A DNA stretch of 16,601 nucleotides from contig CANFLP010000037.1 of assembly GCA_947447835.1 (NCBI GenBank), forward strand, positions 1 through 16,601, in the 5' to 3' direction. Below are positions 7,643 to 14,107 of the stretch, piece after piece. A program made the position numbers and the translations under genes. The first letter of the stretch is position 1; each line of letters opens with the position of its first letter. The stretch is from Bacteroidota bacterium. Its GTDB lineage: Bacteria > Bacteroidota > Bacteroidia > Chitinophagales > Chitinophagaceae. A model generated the notes under the pieces. It saw only the letters and a list, made by a program, of their open reading frames with translations. It was not told where the DNA came from and did no database searches.

Positions 7643-9181
7643 TTATTTGTTGAATTTTTTATGAATACTCATGTACTCAAGTTGTTTACTATTAGGTGTT
7701 TGGCTGTGTTTTGCTATATAATTTGTGAATTTTGTATAAATAGATTGTTTACTTGTAGGTTGAGTAATACTCATATAATCCGATATGGTTTCTTTTGGAT
7801 ACGCGCCACCTTTTTCAATTAGATTGATTAATTCTAAAATAGAAGCAGAACGATTAAGATAGCCTTCATCAAACAAGTCAATTAAGTTTACTTGTACATT
7901 ATCTGGACCGTAACTAAGTATTGGACTATCTGTAAAAATCAGGTCGTTGATTGTAAAACGATCCTCTCCTTTTATGAAACTTAAATTGTTCTTTATAAAA
8001 TCTTTCCCTGCACCTTTATTCTGTAAAAAATTAACAGATAATAATAAACTTTTAAGCACATCTATTTGATTATCTGTATCTAAATCATATTGCAATTTAG
8101 GATGCTTCCCTAATAACTGTAATTTGATATAATCCTTTTTATCAAACAATGCCTTCACCAAAGCATCATAAGCCTCCAAATTATTTACATCCAATTTCTT
8201 GATTAACAAATCCAGTAATAACTCATCTTTAACTTTTATAAAACTACTTAAATCTGCATTATCAGGACTAATAACAAATTCATTTGCGTAGAATTGTTTA
8301 CAGTAAGCTAATAACAATGGAGATTCTCCGCCAAATATTTGTGTCTCATTTGATTTTTTATTTCTAATTTCAGTTGAACCATGTTTTTCTTCCATGACAA
8401 ACTGTTCAAAGAATCCATTATATCTATAAAACTTAAATGCATCATATACAAGCGCAACATCGGTTTCAGACAATTGTATATTGCCTTCATTTACCTTTAA
8501 TTGAGACAAGGTTGAAACTGGAATAACAATGGCATAATTATAAAGTGTTTTTAAATCCTTTTTAGACAATAACTTCTTATTAAAAACCCTTAACATTAAA
8601 TCTGCCAATTGATCATAAACGGAATCATTAAATACAAGCCATTCAGGTTGATAAAAAATATCTTTACTTACACTTATTAAACCCATCTTATCCAATTGCC
8701 ATAAATAATCTATAGGGGCAGGATCACCAATTGGGGGAAGGATTCCTTCAGGGGATTTTATTAATGAAGATTCATCTGCTTGATCAGTGGCAGTCAAAGC
8801 TGCATTAATTTGATTTTCAACAACCAAATCATATATCGTATCTACTTTTTGTGAAATTACATTTTGATTGTTCTTAAATCCAGCGTCAATGGTTACGCCA
8901 CCGCTAACAGATTCATTTCCTCCATTCATTCCTGTGCTAACTTTATGCTCTAAATCTTCCATCAATAAAGTATCCAAATCATCAATTGCCACACTTGGTT
9001 TTGCACTTACATATTGATATTTAACTGCAGAAGCTCCAAATACAATCGCCTCCATGGTTAATCCCATTGTCATGAATAAGTCTTGTACCTCCCACTCCAA
9101 TAATTTTGCAATTACCCCAACTAATATAATTACAGCACCTATACTGTAGAATAGATTAAATATATCTAATTTTTTTTTCAT
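7643..9181 (-). CDS. GldL-like motor protein with long cytoplasmic domain
   Basis: This is a 512-residue protein, about twice the usual GldL length. The first 55 residues match GldL: two membrane helices (about 7-27 and 33-53) with Lys26, Trp30 and the GLTMEAIVF motif. Its Glu44 corresponds to the membrane glutamate proposed to carry protons in GldL. The position that is His in T9SS GldL is Glu29 here. Residues 56-155 are a polar linker rich in Asp, Gly and Asn. Residues 156-512 are mostly helical and cytoplasmic by GldL topology, and I do not recognise the domain; it starts around IDYLWQLDKMGLIS. GldL forms a pentameric proton-driven stator around the GldM helices, so five copies of the large domain would form a ring below the membrane. 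It is the first gene of the operon; I see no clear promoter in the 210 bases upstream. The core assignment is strong; the C-terminal function is unknown. Confidence 0.85.
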   Translation of the reverse strand: MKKKLDIFNLFYSIGAVIILVGVIAKLLEWEVQDLFMTMGLTMEAIVFGASAVKYQYVSAKPSVAIDDLDTLLMEDLEHKVSTGMNGGNESVSGGVTIDAGFKNNQNVISQKVDTIYDLVVENQINAALTATDQADESSLIKSPEGILPPIGDPAPIDYLWQLDKMGLISVSKDIFYQPEWLVFNDSVYDQLADLMLRVFNKKLLSKKDLKTLYNYAIVIPVSTLSQLKVNEGNIQLSETDVALVYDAFKFYRYNGFFEQFVMEEKHGSTEIRNKKSNETQIFGGESPLLLAYCKQFYANEFVISPDNADLSSFIKVKDELLLDLLIKKLDVNNLEAYDALVKALFDKKDYIKLQLLGKHPKLQYDLDTDNQIDVLKSLLLSVNFLQNKGAGKDFIKNNLSFIKGEDRFTINDLIFTDSPILSYGPDNVQVNLIDLFDEGYLNRSASILELINLIEKGGAYPKETISDYMSITQPTSKQSIYTKFTNYIAKHSQTPNSKQLEYMSIHKKFNK

Positions 9182-9391
9182 ATATTATTGTATATTTCTT
9201 TGAGCCTTAGTTATATGACCAAACTCATAAGAAAAATACTCCAATAAGATTTGTAGCTAAAATTATCCAAGTGTTTATAGGATATAATTAAGTTACTTTT
9301 CGTGAAACCTTAATATATAATAAAATACATATTTATAATTACAATATATGTGTTGTAATTAGTTCTAATTAAAGTCAAATCGAGGATGAAA
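9182..9391. other. Intergenic region upstream of the motor operon
   Basis: This 210-base AT-rich gap separates the epimerase stop from the GldL-like start and should hold the operon promoter. A minus-strand TATTTTTC around 9210 is one base from the Bacteroidota -7 element (TAnnTTTG). I see no -33 partner at the right distance, so I do not call a promoter. It contains the inverted repeat listed separately at 9336-9361. Confidence 0.5.
9336..9361. repeat. 9-bp inverted repeat upstream of the motor operon
   Basis: TAATTACAA (9336-9344) and TTGTAATTA (9353-9361) are perfect inverted arms around an 8-base spacer. The site is about 155 bases upstream of the GldL-like start and 31 bases after the epimerase stop. 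It could be the operator of a dimeric regulator or a weak terminator. No U-rich tail follows on the minus strand, which makes a terminator less likely. Confidence 0.55.
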
Positions 9392-10312
9392 TTACTTCAA
9401 TAAGTCCTGTAAAGCGGATGAAATAGTAGGAAACGAAAACTCATACCCTGTATTTTGAATCTTTTTCGAAGACACATTGGCGCTTTTTAATACTTCAATA
9501 CTCATCTCGCCTAACAGCATTTTAAGTGCAAAAACCGGAACTTTTACTGTTAAGTAATGTTTGTGCAACTGGCCAGCAACGGAGGTAGCTAAATTAAGGT
9601 TATCAATAGGATTAGGTGCAACGGCATTATATACTCCGTTAATTTTATCATTATCCATAGCAAAATGGATCATTTTACATAAGTCTTGCTGATGTATCCA
9701 GCTTACTATCTGTGTTCCTGGACCTAATATTGTAGCCAAGCCGAAATTAGCAGGCTTAATAAATTCAGGAAGAGCGCCACCACGTTTATTTAATACAATC
9801 CCTATTCGAAAAGTAACCAACCTAATCCCCATTGTTGCAATTGATTGTATGCTTTCCTCCCATAATTTACAAGTTGTCCCTAAATACGATGCATCCACTG
9901 GATCAGTTTCAGAAAAGCCATTTTGTAATGACAGTTCCGTATCTGGACCATACCAGCCTATAGCAGATGCAGTAATTACAGTTTTGACATGGTGTTCATT
10001 TTCATTCAATGCCTTCACTAACAGCGCACCTGATTGTACCCTACTTTGTACTATTTCTTCCTTTCTCTTCTTTGTCCATTTTTTTGTGGCAACACTCTCG
10101 CCTGCCAAATGCACAATTACATCTGCCTTTTTCAAAGCAATAGGATCAAGGTATTGCTTTTCAATATCCCACTTAGCATAGCTTAGATGCAAACGGCTGG
10201 ATCTTTTCTCTGCCCTAGTTAATACAATCACATCATAACCCTTATCAATTAAATGATTAGTGAGTGCTTGTCCAACCATGCCCGTGCCGCCTGTAATTAA
10301 TACTGTTTGCAT
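9392..10312 (-). CDS. TIGR01777-family epimerase-like SDR protein
   Basis: This is a 306-residue protein starting at the ATG at 10310-10312, which places QTVLITGGTGMVG directly at the N-terminus as in the family. The earlier in-frame ATG at 10337-10339 lies against a terminator hairpin and adds nine unlikely residues. Features are the GGTGMVG dinucleotide-binding loop (8-14), HLAGESVATKKWTKKRK, the SRVQSG segment, ASAIGWYGPDTE, and then RIGIVLNKRGGALPEF and SWIHQQDL. This is the extended SDR family related to E. coli YfcH and human SDR39U1. It binds NAD(P); its substrate is not established, and the usual catalytic Tyr-x-x-x-Lys is replaced by a family-specific pattern here (YLGTTCKLWEE). It lies between the ftsZ terminator and the motor operon and probably belongs to neither. 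Confidence 0.9.
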   Translation of the reverse strand: MQTVLITGGTGMVGQALTNHLIDKGYDVIVLTRAEKRSSRLHLSYAKWDIEKQYLDPIALKKADVIVHLAGESVATKKWTKKRKEEIVQSRVQSGALLVKALNENEHHVKTVITASAIGWYGPDTELSLQNGFSETDPVDASYLGTTCKLWEESIQSIATMGIRLVTFRIGIVLNKRGGALPEFIKPANFGLATILGPGTQIVSWIHQQDLCKMIHFAMDNDKINGVYNAVAPNPIDNLNLATSVAGQLHKHYLTVKVPVFALKMLLGEMSIEVLKSANVSSKKIQNTGYEFSFPTISSALQDLLK

Positions 10313-10342
10313 CTTGCAAAGATAGGGCTTGGAAAACAAAAC

Positions 10343-10362
10343 CCCCGCCTTTTGAGGCGGGG
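10343..10362 (-). terminator. Hairpin terminator copy 1, just upstream of the epimerase
   Basis: CCCCGCCT (10343-10350) pairs with AGGCGGGG (10355-10362) around a TTTG loop, an 8-bp stem. On the minus strand it is followed by TTTTGTTTTCC, so it has the form of a factor-independent terminator. It lies only about 30 bases before the epimerase start codon. The epimerase must therefore be transcribed through it or from a promoter with almost no leader. Confidence 0.7.
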
Positions 10363-10367
10363 TGATA

Positions 10368-10413
10368 AAGTATTAAAACATCTTAAGTTTTAATATAAGA
10401 TATTTTAATACTT
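10368..10413. repeat. 18-bp inverted repeat between two hairpins
   Basis: The arms at 10368-10385 and 10396-10413 are complementary except at one position (a G-U pair is possible on one strand) around a 10-base spacer. The sequence is almost all A and T, unlike the two GC-rich hairpins that flank it. It may form a long hairpin in RNA or a protein-binding dyad. Confidence 0.8.
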
Positions 10414-10429
10414 ACAATGAATTAAAAAA

Positions 10430-10451
10430 CCCCCGCCTTTTGAGGCGGGGG
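10430..10451 (-). terminator. Hairpin terminator copy 2, after ftsZ
   Basis: CCCCCGCCT (10430-10438) pairs with AGGCGGGGG (10443-10451) around a TTTG loop, a 9-bp GC-rich stem. Six U residues follow on the minus strand (A run at 10424-10429). It begins 34 bases after the ftsZ stop and is a clear factor-independent terminator for the division cluster. Confidence 0.9.
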
Positions 10452-10485
10452 TTACAACTAAATCAACTGTACTATAAAAACGAGA

Positions 10486-12555
10486 TTAATCTGGTTTTTT
10501 ACCATCCAAGAAAGTATTGATGGTAGAGATTTGTGTTTGGTTATTTTCATCCTGCTCTACAGTATACTTGCTGTAATAATTTTCTACTGATGCTAATGTG
10601 TTACCAAACAAATCCATATTTCTTCTAACATATGCAGGCACTTCATCAAATTCAGCGCTTGGATCGTTACCGTTGCCTATATTGAAAGATAAATTTCTTA
10701 ATTTCTGAATACGCTCACGAACTTTTCTTCTTTGTTCTTCAGAATCATCCAAAGGCATATCAAAATTTTGCGTACTAGGTTTTCTACTTGCTTCATTTGT
10801 TTTAACAAATTCTTCCTCACGCATTACCAATTGCATTGTTGGCTCTTCCTCTGCAGCTACTCTAAATGATGTTTGGAAATCTTCAGTTGGTGCAGCAGGA
10901 CTTTCCATTACTGGCATCTCAATTGGAGTCTCAGCGACAACCGATTCTATTACTGGAGCAGTATATACTTCTTCGGTTGCCTCAAACGCTGGCCCATTCT
11001 CTTCCGCATAAATATTAGAAGGCTTGTTTAAAACAAATGCATTAGTTGTATCGCTGAAATCATACACATGTGTATGTGCTGGCTCCGCTTCCATATTTAA
11101 TTCGAAAACTTCTTCGTTCTCTTCAATTTCCGGTGTAGAAACAAAAACATTTACTGTTCCGCTTTCATCGAACGCATTTACATTTTCGCTTTCATCGAAC
11201 GCTGGCGCGTTCTCTTCCTCAACCAATGTAGGCGTTAGATTCAATGCTTCCATAGTTTCAGCAGCTTCTAAAGTTAAGCTTGCATATTCTGCAGCTTCTT
11301 CCATATCTACAACTTCTTCAATCGCATTTTCCATAACAACCTCTTCAACTACAGGAGCTTCTTCTTCATCGGCACTTACTGCAAATGAAAAATGTATTGG
11401 CTCTTCGTTTGTAGTATCTAAAACAAAATGATTGTCATTCTCAACTGTATTTTGAATAGGCTCCTCATTGCTAGTTTCAGCTGGAGCTTCAGTTGCTTTC
11501 GCTTCTTGAGCTTCTGTAGCTAAAGTCATGACAATCTTTTCCTCAATAGGGGCCTCCGCTTTTTTTGGTTCATCTTTCTTAAAAGGATCTTTTCCTTCAA
11601 ATCCTGTTGCAATTAATGTGATGCCAATTTTTTCACCCAAGGTATCATCGTAACCGCTACCCATAATCACATCGCTATGCTCTCCAGTGCGTTCTCGTAA
11701 AATAGAACTGATTGTTTCTAATTCGTCCATGCTACATTCAAAATCACCTTCGGCGCTATTGATATTTAATAAAATCCATTTTGCACCTTTAATATCATTG
11801 TCATTCAACAATGGAGAATTTAAGGCTTCTTCTATAGCTCTTTGCGCTCTGTTCTCACCTTCCACTTCGGCCTTACCTAATATAGCAACACCGCCATTTT
11901 TCATAACTGTGCAAACGTCTGCAAAGTCAACAATTATATGACCGCGACTATTGATAACATCCGTAATACATTTTGCAGCAGTTGCTAAAACATTATCCGC
12001 TTTAGTGAAAGCTTCTTTCATTTTTAAATTGCCATATTGAACACGCAATTTGTCATTTGAAATCACCAATAATGTATCTACTAATGGTTTTAATTGATTG
12101 ATACCATCCTCGGCTTGTTTTTGACGACGTGGGCCTTCAAATCCAAATGGAGTAGTAACAATCCCTACCGTTAAAATGCCTAAATCTTTACAAATTTTAG
12201 CAATAATAGGTGCACCTCCTGTACCAGTACCACCGCCCATTCCGACTGTGATAAAAGCCATTTTAGTGTTGACCTCTAATATTTTTTTAATTTCCTCTAA
12301 AGATTCTTCGGTAGCTAATTTTCCAACTGAAGGATCAGCACCAGCTCCTAAACCCTGTGTCAAATGTGGACCTAATTGAATTTTATTAGGAACAGCGCTT
12401 TGTTCAATGGCTTTTGAATCGGTATTACATATAATAAAATCTACTCCTTCGATATCTTGTTGAAACATGAAATTTACGGCATTGCTACCGCCACCACCAA
12501 CTCCTAGGACTTTGATGATGGATGATTTTTGCTTTGGTAAGTCAAATTGAATCAT
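10486..12555 (-). CDS. ftsZ: Cell division GTPase FtsZ
   Basis: This is a 689-residue protein. It is the tubulin-like GTPase that assembles the Z ring at mid-cell. Residues 12-320 are the polymerising GTPase. They include GVGGGGSNAV (18-27), the tubulin signature GGGTGTG (107-113), TTPFGFEGPRR (134-144) and the T7 synergy loop VDFADV with Asp210 and Asp213. The loop position that is Asn in E. coli (NVDFADV) is Ile208 here. Residues 322-635 form a very long, Glu-rich, disordered linker. The C-terminal conserved peptide FDEVPAYVRRNMDLFG (636-651) binds FtsA, and a 38-residue tail follows. The total is far longer than E. coli FtsZ (383), mainly because of the linker; long linkers are known in Bacteroidota. 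It follows ftsA after 111 bases that contain an inverted repeat and is closed by the hairpin at 10430-10451. Confidence 0.98.
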   Translation of the reverse strand: MIQFDLPKQKSSIIKVLGVGGGGSNAVNFMFQQDIEGVDFIICNTDSKAIEQSAVPNKIQLGPHLTQGLGAGADPSVGKLATEESLEEIKKILEVNTKMAFITVGMGGGTGTGGAPIIAKICKDLGILTVGIVTTPFGFEGPRRQKQAEDGINQLKPLVDTLLVISNDKLRVQYGNLKMKEAFTKADNVLATAAKCITDVINSRGHIIVDFADVCTVMKNGGVAILGKAEVEGENRAQRAIEEALNSPLLNDNDIKGAKWILLNINSAEGDFECSMDELETISSILRERTGEHSDVIMGSGYDDTLGEKIGITLIATGFEGKDPFKKDEPKKAEAPIEEKIVMTLATEAQEAKATEAPAETSNEEPIQNTVENDNHFVLDTTNEEPIHFSFAVSADEEEAPVVEEVVMENAIEEVVDMEEAAEYASLTLEAAETMEALNLTPTLVEEENAPAFDESENVNAFDESGTVNVFVSTPEIEENEEVFELNMEAEPAHTHVYDFSDTTNAFVLNKPSNIYAEENGPAFEATEEVYTAPVIESVVAETPIEMPVMESPAAPTEDFQTSFRVAAEEEPTMQLVMREEEFVKTNEASRKPSTQNFDMPLDDSEEQRRKVRERIQKLRNLSFNIGNGNDPSAEFDEVPAYVRRNMDLFGNTLASVENYYSKYTVEQDENNQTQISTINTFLDGKKPD

Positions 12556-12603
12556 TCGATTGTTTTTAAATGGGTTAGTTAGTAGGTCGTTAGTTGTTAG
12601 TAT

Positions 12604-12649
12604 GGTCGAAATTAATCTATTTATAAAATTTTAGGTCGAAATTTTATAA
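12604..12649. promoter_or_regulatory. Inverted and direct repeats between ftsA and ftsZ
   Basis: TTATAAAATTT (12621-12631) and AAATTTTATAA (12639-12649) are perfect 11-bp inverted arms around a 7-base loop. The decamer GGTCGAAATT also occurs directly repeated at 12604-12613 and 12633-12642. The element sits 49-95 bases before the ftsZ start. It may be an operator or an RNA hairpin that sets the ratio of FtsA to FtsZ; the role is inferred. Confidence 0.55.
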
Positions 12650-12666
12650 CCATAATGTGGGTAATT

Positions 12667-14067
12667 TTATGGCAATAATTTATCGTCTTCTTCGCTAAAA
12701 ATTTCTATTAAATTAGTTTTAAAACGATCCCAGAATTTACTCTTCCTTTTTTCGATTTGCTCAGCTGTTAATGTTGTTGGCATTGGCTCTGCAACGAATC
12801 CAGTTTGTTGAGGCGCTGTTTGCTTTGTCGTATTTTCTACTTTCAAAGATCTTGGAACTTCTACCTTCTTGTAAGTTTCTGTAAATACCTTATAGTTTTG
12901 CTCGTAATCGTTATATCCTTTTAATATCAAACCAATACAAGTTGAGTACATTGGTTTCTTTAATTCGTCAATATGATTTGGCGCTAAATGCTCATTAGGC
13001 AAGCCCACTCTAGCATTCAAGCCAGTTGTGTACTCAGTTAATTGAATTAAATGCTTCAATTGAGAACCTCCTCCAGTTAAAATGATACCTCCATTTAACA
13101 TGCGACTATCTAAGCCTACTTGTTTTAAATGATAGGTAACAAAATCTAAGATTTCGCTCATTCTTGCTTGAATAATACCTGCTAAGCTCTTCACACTAAT
13201 TTCTTTTGCTGGCATTCCTTTTAAACCAGGAATAGTTACGTAGGCATTAGCTTTTGCTTCATCAGCCAAAGCGCTACCAAACTGAACTTTCATAGCTTCT
13301 GCTTGGCTTTTTAACACACCTAATCCTAAACGGATATCATGCGTAATATTCTCGCCACCAAAAGGAATTACTGCAGTATGCTTTAAGATGCCATCGTAAA
13401 ACACGGCAAGATCACTTGTGCCACCACCAATATCCAAAATAGCAACACCTGCTTCCAAATCTATATCACTCATTACCGCACTTGCAGATGCTAAGGGTTG
13501 TAATACCAAATCCTTTGTAGTTAATCCACTTCTTTCCACCGAACGGTTAATATTGCGAATCGCGTTTCTGTCACCAGTTAAAATTAAGAAGTTCGCACCC
13601 ACTTTTACACCATTCACACCCACTGGCTCTTTCACATTTGGATTGTTGTCTACATAAAATTCCTGAGGGATCACATCAATAATTTGATCGCCCGCTGGAA
13701 TGAATGTTTTACGTTGGTTATTGATTAATTGCTCAATTTCCCAAGCCTGAATTTCGTTTTCAGCATCCTGTCTTACCATATCTCCACGAGTTTGTAAACT
13801 CTTAATATGATGACCTGCGATACCAACGTATACTTCGTTTATTTCTAAATCGGGATTGCTCTTTTGGCAGTTTTCTAAAGCCTGTTGAATTGCTTTGATA
13901 GTTTGGTCGATATTTAATACCTGACCATGTTGAACTCCATTACTGTTGGCACGTCCAAATCCTAAGATTTCTAGTTTGCCAAATTCGTTTTTGCGTCCTG
14001 CAATTGCTGCAATTTTAGTAGTTCCAATGTCTAAACCTACAATTATAGGAGAATCGTGCTGACTCAT
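12667..14067 (-). CDS. ftsA: Cell division protein FtsA
   Basis: This is a 466-residue actin-like ATPase that anchors FtsZ filaments to the membrane. The nucleotide-binding motifs are GLDIGTTKIAAIAG (11-24), AILDIGGGTSDLAVF (209-223) and GGIILTGGGSQLKHL (326-340). The FtsA-specific 1C domain covers about 80-160. A polar linker (400-435) leads to an amphipathic C-terminal helix (KFWDRFKTNLIEIF, 444-457), the expected membrane-targeting sequence. Length and domain order are normal for Bacteroidota. It starts 40 bases after the ftsQ stop and is followed by ftsZ, the usual order. All key parts appear intact. Confidence 0.97.
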   Translation of the reverse strand: MSQHDSPIIVGLDIGTTKIAAIAGRKNEFGKLEILGFGRANSNGVQHGQVLNIDQTIKAIQQALENCQKSNPDLEINEVYVGIAGHHIKSLQTRGDMVRQDAENEIQAWEIEQLINNQRKTFIPAGDQIIDVIPQEFYVDNNPNVKEPVGVNGVKVGANFLILTGDRNAIRNINRSVERSGLTTKDLVLQPLASASAVMSDIDLEAGVAILDIGGGTSDLAVFYDGILKHTAVIPFGGENITHDIRLGLGVLKSQAEAMKVQFGSALADEAKANAYVTIPGLKGMPAKEISVKSLAGIIQARMSEILDFVTYHLKQVGLDSRMLNGGIILTGGGSQLKHLIQLTEYTTGLNARVGLPNEHLAPNHIDELKKPMYSTCIGLILKGYNDYEQNYKVFTETYKKVEVPRSLKVENTTKQTAPQQTGFVAEPMPTTLTAEQIEKRKSKFWDRFKTNLIEIFSEEDDKLLP

Positions 14068-14107
14068 TTTTTATAGTTTTTAAGTTGATTAGTTGTTTCT
14101 TCCGTTG

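Noticed and set aside
8308..8490. Small minus-strand frame inside the GldL-like gene
   Set aside because: It lies in another frame of a well-supported gene and has no signal, domain or ribosome-binding context of its own.
2613..9181. Reading the motor operon as the housekeeping T9SS gldKLMN locus
   Set aside because: gldK and gldN are absent on both sides, the GldL-like protein is twice the normal length, and the neighbours are of other families. This still depends on finding a standard locus elsewhere in the genome.
2613..9181. Treating the motor operon as a recently inserted mobile island
   Set aside because: I see no integrase, transposase, tRNA or flanking direct repeats in the window. 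Its AT-richness alone is not enough.
10313..10339. Longer N-terminus for the epimerase (start at 10339)
   Set aside because: The extension precedes the nucleotide-binding loop that normally starts at residue 3-5 in this family, and it lies against the terminator hairpin.
11024..11431. Antisense frame over the ftsZ linker
   Set aside because: It is Ser/Thr-rich and arises from the complement of the Glu/Ala-rich linker codons; FtsZ on the other strand is certain.
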